Assembly: GCA_012959275.1 (NCBI GenBank)
Contig: DUDM01000059.1
Span: forward strand, 21,932-57,691
Origin: Candidatus Poseidoniales archaeon
GTDB lineage: Archaea; Thermoplasmatota; Poseidoniia; Poseidoniales; Poseidoniaceae
Length of the DNA stretch: 35,760 bases
Direction: 5' to 3'
The position numbers and the translations under genes are program-made. Below the pieces are notes generated by a model. The model was not told the DNA's origin. It was given only the letters and a program-made list of their open reading frames with translations, and did not search any database. How positions within the stretch are numbered: the first letter of the stretch is position 1; every line of letters starts with the position of its first letter. Shown here piece after piece: positions 1 to 7,236 of the stretch.

Positions 1-1193
1 GGGCCTGTTATTTGGAAAGTCAAACCTGTTGCTACAGACTCTGATAACTCAATTGTCCTCTCCAATATTGGTCCGGCGGTAGGCTGCATAATGCCTAGAT
101 TATCGATTACATTTCCAACTTCATCTCTTAATGTGACTGCATACCAAAATTCACCATTACTTCCCAATGGAATTGTGTAGTCATATGATGTTGCATTATG
201 TGGTAATTCGGCCAAAAGGACAACCCCCTCGCCAGAAACTTCTGTGAAAGAATGACTTGCGCGCCATACTTGAGTTACCAATTCTTCTTCGATAACCCCC
301 GAAAGCCATGATAAGGATGTAATTCCGGTGCCAACATCGAATGAGGCCCCAAGTAAAGATACCAATACTGGAGCCACATTATCTTCTGAAACCGGAATGG
401 TCATTGTATTACTACCAATGAATCTTAAATCTTCCCAAGTATCAAATCGATAAGTAACTGAATAATATGCACTTTCTTCAACCTCTCCGCTTAATGAATA
501 TTCATATGAATTAGCTGAAGAAGATAAGGTGGCAATAATTGATTTGTCCATATCACCCCAACTATTGTTGGCGACCGGAGAAAGGTGCCTCCACACCCAA
601 ATTGTACGGTTAGTAGGCACTGATAGGCCTACTTCATCTGCATTAACCCAAGAAATGAATGTTGATTCATTGGCCGCATCATATGATGCTGATACTCTGA
701 GCGGTGCCCAAATCGGATGAACGCTTTCTGTTGTTGGGCTACTCTGGCTTTTTCCTATTGTCAATGTTGCTGTGCGGCTCTCATTTTCTAAAACCGAAAC
801 AATCCCATAGTGAAAGGTGCCTTCTGTACCGGGTTCTGATTGCCATGTGAATGAATGTTGTTTTGATGAACATGATGGGTTTGATTCATTAGCCTCGCAG
901 GCCATTATTCCTGTTGCAATTGGAGATAGAGAAAGAATGTTTGTTGCATTCATTACCACCGCTGATCTAAATATCTCATAACTCGTATTTCTTAGAGAAT
1001 CTAATAAAATATAATCATTAGTTTGGATGTTTCTCCATGTAATAATGGTTAATTCATCACTACTAAAGGTGGCTTGGATATCTCTTGCCTCAAGTGAATT
1101 ATCGGTACTTTCATCGGCCCTTACTATACCGGCAAAGAGACTCGAAAAAAGCAGCAACAATGAGAGGGAAATACAACGAAGTCCATTGTCCAT
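1..1193 (-). CDS. Secreted protein with fibronectin III-like repeats (3' end outside window)
   Basis: An open minus-strand frame runs from base 1 to an ATG at 1193, with a further in-frame ATG at 1232. The inner ATG is preferred because it puts a signal peptide right at the N-terminus: a short charged stretch (MDNGLR) followed by a leucine/serine-rich hydrophobic core of about 18 residues. The mature part is beta-rich and Asn/Ser/Thr-rich, with many N-x-S/T sites. At least three similar segments carry a central Ser-Trp (ISWVNAD, LSWLSGV, FTWQSEP) and a later aromatic strand (FWYAVTLRD), as in fibronectin type III or related sandwich domains. There is no stop before base 1, so the C-terminus and any anchor are not visible. 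It probably acts at the cell surface; ligand unknown. The domain family is inferred from pattern only. Confidence 0.75.
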   Translation of the reverse strand, partial: MDNGLRCISLSLLLLFSSLFAGIVRADESTDNSLEARDIQATFSSDELTIITWRNIQTNDYILLDSLRNTSYEIFRSAVVMNATNILSLSPIATGIMACEANESNPSCSSKQHSFTWQSEPGTEGTFHYGIVSVLENESRTATLTIGKSQSSPTTESVHPIWAPLRVSASYDAANESTFISWVNADEVGLSVPTNRTIWVWRHLSPVANNSWGDMDKSIIATLSSSANSYEYSLSGEVEESAYYSVTYRFDTWEDLRFIGSNTMTIPVSEDNVAPVLVSLLGASFDVGTGITSLSWLSGVIEEELVTQVWRASHSFTEVSGEGVVLLAELPHNATSYDYTIPLGSNGEFWYAVTLRDEVGNVIDNLGIMQPTAGPILERTIELSESVATGLTFQITG

Positions 1194-1274
1194 GTACTGC
1201 GAGGCGGGGGGTAGGCCATAATCAGTTTGCATAGTACGGGAAAGGTTCAATTCTATTATCGGTAATGCCATCAT

Positions 1275-1703
1275 ATGTTGCATGACATACTTCACCACCT
1301 CAGTCCGGCCCAGCGATGGAGCCACGCCAAGTTATTAGCTCACCTTGCTGCAGTTGATGGCAAGGTTGGTAGAGATGAACTTGCATTTTTTGAACAGCGT
1401 TTAGGTGCTAGTTTGCTATCTCCAGAGCGAAAGGTACAGTTAAGAGAATCACTAATTGAAACTCCAGAGTTAGAAGAGTGTATGGAAGGAATGGATGGAA
1501 GAGCAGTGAAGTTGGCATTAAGAGATGCTTGTTTGATGGCTTTGGCAGACCGGGATATAAGCGACATTGAAAAATTAAAACTGATTGGAATTGCAGACCG
1601 CGTTGGAATGTCTGAAAAACAAGTTGACGATTTAATTGACTGGGTAGTCAAGGGCTATCATTGGATGCAAGAAGGCTATGACTTACTAGCAATAGATGTG
1701 TGA
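1275..1703 (+). CDS. TerB-like helical protein
   Basis: A 142-residue soluble protein, probably all alpha-helical. The segment LAAVDGKVGRDELAFFEQRL and the later acidic stretch ALADRDISDIEKLKL resemble the two acidic helix-pair signatures of the TerB/DjlA N-terminal fold, in which conserved Asp/Glu residues may bind metal. TerB-fold proteins occur alone or as add-on domains in stress and membrane-associated systems; no ter operon is present here, so a tellurite role should not be assumed. The gene is divergent from the secreted protein on its left and convergent with the HEAT-like gene on its right, with stops 5 bases apart. Family assignment is moderately sure; function unknown. Confidence 0.65.
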   Translation: MLHDILHHLSPAQRWSHAKLLAHLAAVDGKVGRDELAFFEQRLGASLLSPERKVQLRESLIETPELEECMEGMDGRAVKLALRDACLMALADRDISDIEKLKLIGIADRVGMSEKQVDDLIDWVVKGYHWMQEGYDLLAIDV

Positions 1704-1708
1704 AATAA

Positions 1709-3172
1709 CTATTCTTCGCTGTCGAACATGGAAAGTGCGTTTCGGAGACTTGGTAGTTCAACTTCCATATTGTCGGTTGGTCCACGGGGCTCTTCAATTA
1801 TTGTATGAGCCGGCGCTTCACCTCCTTCAAGGTGAGCCTTCCAAGCAGTTACTGAATCTGGTCGGCGTAATTCCAGAACATTCCATAAACGTGTCAGGGA
1901 TTCTTCAGATGTATTTTTTAATTTGTGAAGCAAGGAAGAAAAAGAAGTGGGGTCTACTTCTTCGAGACGCATGAGTAACTCCCTCAATCTTGTACCGATT
2001 ACTTCGTCTCCATCAACCCACAATCTTGTCAGTATCCCTCTTTCATCTTCTGGATACATCCGGATATACTCTCTAAGGTGGGGAACTAAGTTTCTCCTAA
2101 CAACTGATGAACTATGGTGAGTTAATTCTTGGATGGTGTCGCCAAATTTTTCTTCATCGAGGAACCTTAGGTCTCCAACAGTCGAAGATGCGGCGGCAAG
2201 GACACTTTCATCGTCACTTTGCAACATATCCTCAAGGTATGACACAGCATCCCAACCAATTCGGCGGAACATTCTCGTTAATACATCGGCTAGTGCCCTT
2301 CGGACTTCAATATCTTCCCTTTGATGTAAACGCTTCAAAGCCTTCTTTCCTAATTCTAAATCGGCTTCAAGAAGGCGTGCCAAACATCCCACTATGGAAG
2401 CGGCCACTGCAGGAGAGGGGTCTGATGCTCGTCTAAGAATAATTTCTGCAACCCCTAAAGGCACAATCAGTTCCTTTCTTTCAAGTAATAATTTCAACCA
2501 TTCAACCAAGAGAAGGCGGCGTTCTTCACCACTTTCCTCTAATCGGCGAAGCAATTCAATTCCGGAAACACAACCGTCGTCATGAGCGATTACTTCAGTT
2601 CTAGGTAAAGTTGAATTTGGATTCCAACCAATTAGATGAGGCCCCGAATCAGGTTGAGAATGCCAACTACCTGGGCGTTGTGCCAGTGCAATTGATTCCA
2701 AAAGATGGTATCCTTGGTGAATTGATTGGCCATGGCTATTAATGCATAAACCATCTATTAATGTAAACGATAACCACCATCTCAAAGCGTCAGGGGCTTG
2801 TTCATCGAGCGCTTGGGCTAACCACCCAGTTGCAGTCGAGAAAAGAATCCGCTCTGCAACAAGGTCTAGGCGCCGTAGCAACCATTTCTCATGTTGCTCA
2901 AATGGCTCTTCGGTCAAACTCATTCGATGTGGTACAACTAATTCTACAGTTTCAAGAAGATGTCTTTCGAATCCGCCCCTATCAGCAAGAAAAAATCCGT
3001 GGGCTTGTTCAATTAATTGTTGGGCATCTGAAGGATGCGATGGGGGGAACTCGATATCCATCATTGGAGGTGAAGGTAATGGCCATGACTGGACCCCTCT
3101 CTCCATCGCCCCAACGAGTCTAGTAAGACAACGCTCTTTTACAGCATCAACAACTCTCTGTTTGGCCTTCAT
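1709..3172 (-). CDS. HEAT/ARM-repeat-like protein, function unknown
   Basis: A 487-residue soluble protein with no signal peptide. From about residue 215 to 400 it is built of consecutive amphipathic helix pairs containing phrases such as DPSPAVAASIVGCLARLLE, EDIEVRRALADVLTRM, DDESVLAAASSTVGDLRFL and SSSVVRRNLVPHLREYI. Each has the D-x-V-R/A pattern of HEAT repeats, which usually form protein-binding solenoids. The N-terminal 200 residues (Trp-rich) and the acidic C-terminal tail match nothing I recognise. It lies 87 bases downstream of the TFB gene on the same strand, so co-transcription is possible. An interaction with the transcription machinery would be speculation. The ORF is long and clean, so the gene itself is secure. 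Confidence 0.75.
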   Translation of the reverse strand: MKAKQRVVDAVKERCLTRLVGAMERGVQSWPLPSPPMMDIEFPPSHPSDAQQLIEQAHGFFLADRGGFERHLLETVELVVPHRMSLTEEPFEQHEKWLLRRLDLVAERILFSTATGWLAQALDEQAPDALRWWLSFTLIDGLCINSHGQSIHQGYHLLESIALAQRPGSWHSQPDSGPHLIGWNPNSTLPRTEVIAHDDGCVSGIELLRRLEESGEERRLLLVEWLKLLLERKELIVPLGVAEIILRRASDPSPAVAASIVGCLARLLEADLELGKKALKRLHQREDIEVRRALADVLTRMFRRIGWDAVSYLEDMLQSDDESVLAAASSTVGDLRFLDEEKFGDTIQELTHHSSSVVRRNLVPHLREYIRMYPEDERGILTRLWVDGDEVIGTRLRELLMRLEEVDPTSFSSLLHKLKNTSEESLTRLWNVLELRRPDSVTAWKAHLEGGEAPAHTIIEEPRGPTDNMEVELPSLRNALSMFDSEE

Positions 3173-3259
3173 GATTTCACCTCAAATACTATGCTTTGCT
3201 TTTTGTGCAAAACTCCTGCTAATGGTTGAGCCGCTTTTTCAGCGGGCATTTGAACAACC

Positions 3260-4186
3260 TCAGATGTCAAGTTCAATATTCAGGTTCTGGATGAGTTCCT
3301 TGTACCTGTTTCGGATGGTTACCTCTGTGACTCCTGCCACTTCAGCGACCTCCCTCTGAGTTCTACGCTTGCCGCATAGAACACTTGCGATGTAAATGAT
3401 TGATGCTGCTATTCCGGTTGGCCCTCGACCGCTGGTCAACTCCTTTTCTTGGGCAGCCTTGATCAATTCGTGGGCTTTTGCTTCAACTTCTGCGTCAAGG
3501 CCCAGTCCAGAACAGAATCTCGAGATGTAATCTTCAGGCCCTGTAGGCATGATTTTCATCTTTAATTCACGAACCATGAATCGGTATGTGCGGCCGATTT
3601 CCTTTCTGCCGGTACGGCTTGCTTGACCAATCTCATCTAGAGTACGGGGTACTCCACATTGACGGCAAGCTGCGTAAAGACTGGCTGCAGCAACCCCTTC
3701 AATAGAGCGTCCGCGGATAAGTCTCTTCTCAACGGCTTTCTTGTAGTTGACAGCGGCTGCTTCTCTAACGGATTTTGGTAGGTCTAAGCGACTTGCCATT
3801 CTATCTAATTCTGCTAATGCCATAGCAAGGTTACGCTCTGTGGCGTTGGATACTCTACTCCTCTTCTGCCATTTTCTCATTCGGTAGAATTGGGAGCGAT
3901 ATCGGCTATTGATAGTCTTACCAGAATAGTCCTTATTTTGCCAGTCGATATCAGTTGACAATCCCTTGTCGTGTAGCATGACTGTCATTGGGGCTCCGGT
4001 TCGGGCTCTTTGGTCTCCCTGCTCTGGACTGAAAACACGCCATTCTGCACCTTGATCAATAACATTGTCTTCGATAACAAGTCCGCAGTCATCACATAGG
4101 ACTTCTCCGCGGGTTTCGTCTCTAGTTATCGCTCTACTTGCACAATCAGGACATTTGACAATGTCCTCTACCTGTTGTTCATCCAT
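3260..4186 (-). CDS. tfb: Transcription initiation factor TFB (TFIIB homologue)
   Basis: A 308-residue archaeal TFIIB homologue that bridges TBP-bound promoter DNA and RNA polymerase. The N-terminal zinc ribbon has its four cysteines at residues 12, 15, 31 and 34 (CPDC and CDDC). It is followed by the B-finger/linker region and two cyclin-fold repeats, roughly residues 112-195 and 205-300, with typical phrases [19 protein letters not shown] and the recognition helix near [17 protein letters not shown]. Length is normal for the family. The start is fixed by a strong Shine-Dalgarno GGAGGT seven bases upstream. TFB often occurs as several paralogues; one window cannot show whether this is the only copy. 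Assignment is secure. Confidence 0.96.
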   Translation of the reverse strand: MDEQQVEDIVKCPDCASRAITRDETRGEVLCDDCGLVIEDNVIDQGAEWRVFSPEQGDQRARTGAPMTVMLHDKGLSTDIDWQNKDYSGKTINSRYRSQFYRMRKWQKRSRVSNATERNLAMALAELDRMASRLDLPKSVREAAAVNYKKAVEKRLIRGRSIEGVAAASLYAACRQCGVPRTLDEIGQASRTGRKEIGRTYRFMVRELKMKIMPTGPEDYISRFCSGLGLDAEVEAKAHELIKAAQEKELTSGRGPTGIAASIIYIASVLCGKRRTQREVAEVAGVTEVTIRNRYKELIQNLNIELDI

Positions 4187-4193
4187 TTAAAAG

Positions 4194-4199
4194 ACCTCC
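4194..4199 (-). promoter_or_regulatory. Shine-Dalgarno of tfb
   Basis: On the minus strand GGAGGT sits seven bases before the tfb ATG. It is a textbook anti-SD match, fixes the start codon and shows that this organism uses SD-led initiation at some genes. Confidence 0.75.
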
Positions 4200-4229
4200 A
4201 TAAGTGAGGCTTAAACCCCACCCCATTAG

Positions 4230-4235
4230 TTATAA
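4230..4235 (-). promoter_or_regulatory. Putative TATA box of tfb
   Basis: TTATAA is centred about 46 bases upstream of the tfb ATG. With the usual spacing of about 25 bases to the start site it would give a leader of roughly 20 bases that includes the GGAGGT. The element is short and symmetric, so this is a moderate-confidence guess. Confidence 0.4.
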
Positions 4236-4378
4236 TCCATTAGTAGGGGTCTTTTAACTGTTATGGTATGTATTTTCATATTATTAATCCGTTTATATTT
4301 GAAAGTTATCACATTTTCTCTATGGCAATATTAATGTAGATAACACCTTGAGTATAATGGTTTGTAAATGGAATCGGT

Positions 4379-4386
4379 CATATATG
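4379..4386 (+). promoter_or_regulatory. Putative TATA box of the aconitase-family gene
   Basis: CATATATG lies about 38 bases before the ATG at 4421. A start site about 25 bases downstream would leave a short leader containing the nine-G run at 4407-4415. The element is weak; another AT-rich stretch at about 4350 (AGTATAATGG) is a competing candidate. Confidence 0.3.
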
Positions 4387-4420
4387 TCCGGCCCATGGCT
4401 CGGCTAGGGGGGGGGAGAAA

Positions 4421-6409
4421 ATGGAGTGGCCGCCGAATCAAATTAGTCTCAAGGCTGATTCCAAAATCCTCTTCCTAACTAAAAACCTTGATTTGATTAA
4501 ACAGCAATTATATGATGGCCTAGAACTCCAGATGAAAAGCTTGGAAGTCGAAGATTTGCTCGATGATATCAATACCGATATGATGACTCCTGCTTGGGTT
4601 TGTTTCGATCATAAACCTGAGGAGATTGCGAAAAATGCATATGCCGGTTTGATGCACAACGGTTTACGAGTATTCAATGAAAACGCCCTCAAAGAGGGTG
4701 ATTTCGATATAATAGTTTCAGGTTTTAGAAAGGGGACTGGTTCAAGTCGAGAAACTGCTGCTCAGTGTGAAAGGTGGAGTGGAATTAGAGTTGTAATCGC
4801 AGCCTCATTTGCTCCAATACATGAACGAAATAATATCAACCTTGGACAAATAATGGGTGACCATTCTATGCTGGAAAGGCTGCAGGATGGAGAATCCATT
4901 CCACTTCAGGAATTCACATCAAAATATGATGAAACAACTAGAAAAATTGTGGAATGCGGGGGGTTATTTGCTTTCTCAAATCAGGTTGCCATGGGAGATG
5001 TTAAATTACCAAAGTTGGAGAATAGTCAAAAGCCAATGACTATGACTGAAAAAATAATTTCACGCAACCTTGTTGGTCTTCCAAGTGGTACAGTTGTTTC
5101 GCCCGGAGATGCGGTTCTAGCAGAAGTACAAGGAGGGTATTCACATGAATTTACCACCGCACAAGTGCATTGTTTTCTAGCCGAGGAATATGGGCCAAAC
5201 TATTCTCTCCCTAACCCAAATAAGTTTGCAGTATTTGAGGACCACCTTCTCTATGCAGACCACAATCCAAAATTCAAACCCCATATGGATAAAGTTCAAC
5301 GCCTTAGGGACTTACAAGTAGAATTCCAAATACATACGGGAGTTCGAGATTATTCGGCAAAAGATGGTGTTTCTCCAGGGATTTGCCATCAAGTAGCGAG
5401 GGAAGAATTCATCGACATTGGGGATTTCATTCAGGCAACTGATAGCCACACCTGCATGGGGGGTGGTTCTAATGCCCTAACTTGGGGAGTTGGCTCAACA
5501 GAGTATTCCAATTTGATTTACAGCGGTTTTACCTTTGTCCAAGTGCCTGAAAGTATCCGTTTCGAATTGGTTGGAAAACTCGATGAAGGATGTACTGCTA
5601 AAGATGTCATCCTTTACATTCTTGCTAACCATGCACGCAAAGAATTGACTTTAGATAGAGCCATGGAATTCGGGGGTGTTGGCCTTCAAGGCCTATCGAT
5701 GGATGAAAGGGCAACTTTGTGTAATATGGCTGCAGAATGTAGTGCAAAAACAGGAATTTGTGAAGCAGATCAAAGCACTGTTGATTGGATACTCAGCAGG
5801 CGGACTCATCTGAATGAAGAAGATGTTGTTTCGGCTTCAGTAAAACCCGATGAAGGATGTGAATATGGCGGGGGAATTCATGTCATCGATTTGTCAATAA
5901 TCCGTCCAATGGTAGCAGACCCTGGAGACCCTGACCAAGGAATCCCTGCTGACCCAACAAATGGGGCCCTAGTTAGTGAAATTGGTGATGTGAAAATCAA
6001 CATCGCATATGGTGGCTCATGTACAGCGGGAAAGGTCGATGATATCGCTTATTATGCATTAGTTTGCCAAGCTGCGCAAAATGCTGGATTGAAGGTTGCT
6101 GAAGGTGTTAATTTCTATATTCAATACGGAAGTGGGCGCGTCAAAACACACGCTGTTGAGCAGGGGTGGCATAATCTATTCTTAGAGGTTGGAGTTGAAG
6201 TTATCAATCCTGGCTGTGGAGCGTGCATCGGGGCTGGCCCTGGTGTATCCACTAGTCCTGAACAAGTTACTGTCTCGGCCATTAATAGGAATTTTCAAGG
6301 GCGCTCTGGGCCAGGTAGTTTGTATCTTGCAAGCCCATTAACCGTTGCAGCGTCAGCCTTCACTGGTTTTATTTCAGCCTTCAACAATAACCTATTCACA
6401 AATGTGTGA
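4421..6409 (+). CDS. Aconitase-superfamily dehydratase, swivel domain first
   Basis: A 662-residue [4Fe-4S] hydro-lyase of the aconitase / isopropylmalate isomerase / homoaconitase superfamily. The swivel (LeuD-like) domain is at the N-terminus, shown by the loop GFRKGTGSSRETA at residues 101-113. The catalytic (LeuC-like) part follows, with ATDSHT at 339-344, GGSCTAGK near Cys534, and NPGCGACIGAG with Cys599 and Cys602. These three cysteines fit the cluster ligands. Classical AcnA and fused LeuCD proteins have the swivel last, while AcnB has it before the catalytic part but behind a HEAT-like domain that is absent here. The catalytic half looks closer to LeuC/homoaconitase than to AcnB. Substrate (citrate, isopropylmalate or another) cannot be told from sequence. 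It is followed 6 bases later by a membrane-protein gene. Family sure, substrate not. Confidence 0.85.
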   Translation: MEWPPNQISLKADSKILFLTKNLDLIKQQLYDGLELQMKSLEVEDLLDDINTDMMTPAWVCFDHKPEEIAKNAYAGLMHNGLRVFNENALKEGDFDIIVSGFRKGTGSSRETAAQCERWSGIRVVIAASFAPIHERNNINLGQIMGDHSMLERLQDGESIPLQEFTSKYDETTRKIVECGGLFAFSNQVAMGDVKLPKLENSQKPMTMTEKIISRNLVGLPSGTVVSPGDAVLAEVQGGYSHEFTTAQVHCFLAEEYGPNYSLPNPNKFAVFEDHLLYADHNPKFKPHMDKVQRLRDLQVEFQIHTGVRDYSAKDGVSPGICHQVAREEFIDIGDFIQATDSHTCMGGGSNALTWGVGSTEYSNLIYSGFTFVQVPESIRFELVGKLDEGCTAKDVILYILANHARKELTLDRAMEFGGVGLQGLSMDERATLCNMAAECSAKTGICEADQSTVDWILSRRTHLNEEDVVSASVKPDEGCEYGGGIHVIDLSIIRPMVADPGDPDQGIPADPTNGALVSEIGDVKINIAYGGSCTAGKVDDIAYYALVCQAAQNAGLKVAEGVNFYIQYGSGRVKTHAVEQGWHNLFLEVGVEVINPGCGACIGAGPGVSTSPEQVTVSAINRNFQGRSGPGSLYLASPLTVAASAFTGFISAFNNNLFTNV

Positions 6410-6415
6410 TCAGTA

Positions 6416-7135
6416 ATGAAAGAAAGTAAAGCCCTCTTCATTTCAGCCTGCATGGTTGGTTTTGGAATCATGGGTGTTGCTTGGTTGGCATCTCAATCAT
6501 GGATTCAAGAGGCTGCTGCGGAACTGGATTTGGTGGGTGGTGGAGGTTTTGTTTCGGCTTTGCTTTTTGCGATGGCCTTTGCACTGCTTGCAACATTTAT
6601 GGTTCCCTCTTCTATGATGAAGTTACTAATAGGCGCCGTACTAGGTTTTGGCTGGGGTACAATAGCAGCATGGATTGGTTCTATGTTAGGTGCAATTCCA
6701 GGATTTATTATCGGCCGTCATATCATGGCAGAAAAATGGCAAAACTATAGTGAAGATAAAGCCCTGTTCAAAGCTGTTGAAAATTCAATCGTTGAAAATG
6801 GAATTAAAACAATAATAATTGTTAGATTGTCTCTTATTTTACCATACAATATTCTCAATTACGTTTTAGGTGCAACCGAACTAAAGCAGCGAGATTACAT
6901 TATTGGAAATATTGCAACAATCGGTCCATCATTGATCTATGCGTGGTGGGGTTCTCAAATGAGTAATGTTGCAGAAGTTGCAACTGGTGTCGAAAAGGAT
7001 TTACTTTGGTGGGGGGTAATGCTAGGAAGTATCATCCTAACTGTTGTTTTCATTATTCATACTCGTAAATTAACAATGCAACACCTTGAGCAATGGCCCG
7101 ATGAACAAGAACAAGAAAACACCATTTCAAACTGA
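6416..7135 (+). CDS. TVP38/TMEM64 (DedA-like/VTT) family membrane protein
   Basis: A 239-residue multi-pass membrane protein with an N-terminal transmembrane helix (residues about 8-26), further helices through the core and a last helix at about 199-218, ending in an acidic hydrophilic tail. The core has the family pattern: FMVPSSMMKLLIGAVLGFGW, a Gly-rich helix ending in IIGRH, then IVRLSLILPYNILNYVLGAT and a closing IGPSLIYAWWGS segment. VTT-domain proteins of this kind are linked to lipid scrambling or membrane homeostasis; the substrate is unknown here. Its ATG is 6 bases after the aconitase-family stop, so the two are likely co-transcribed, although no functional link is obvious. Confidence 0.82.
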   Translation: MKESKALFISACMVGFGIMGVAWLASQSWIQEAAAELDLVGGGGFVSALLFAMAFALLATFMVPSSMMKLLIGAVLGFGWGTIAAWIGSMLGAIPGFIIGRHIMAEKWQNYSEDKALFKAVENSIVENGIKTIIIVRLSLILPYNILNYVLGATELKQRDYIIGNIATIGPSLIYAWWGSQMSNVAEVATGVEKDLLWWGVMLGSIILTVVFIIHTRKLTMQHLEQWPDEQEQENTISN

Positions 7136-7151
7136 ATTTACCCGTCATACC

Positions 7152-7160
7152 TTTAGTATA
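7152..7160 (+). promoter_or_regulatory. Putative TATA box for the top6 operon
   Basis: TTTAGTATA lies in the 101-base gap before top6B, about 77 bases upstream of its ATG. The predicted leader of about 50 bases would include GGAGGACC and a closer GGGGGTGG that could act as ribosome binding sites. Moderate to low confidence. Confidence 0.35.
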
Positions 7161-7236
7161 GTCGTCAAGCCGAGTGTTATCGTCTGCTGGCCCGAAGTCA
7201 TTAGGACTGAGGAGGACCAAAGGCGGGGGTGGTTAA

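Noticed and set aside
2742-3359. Plus-strand open frame of 205 codons
   Set aside because: It is antisense to the HEAT-like gene and the end of tfb, with a Cys/Ser-rich random-looking translation.
4221-4250. ATTAGT direct repeat around the tfb TATA box as an autoregulatory operator
   Set aside because: Two six-base copies in an AT-rich promoter are expected by chance, and the flanking C4/G4 ends do not form a consistent palindrome.
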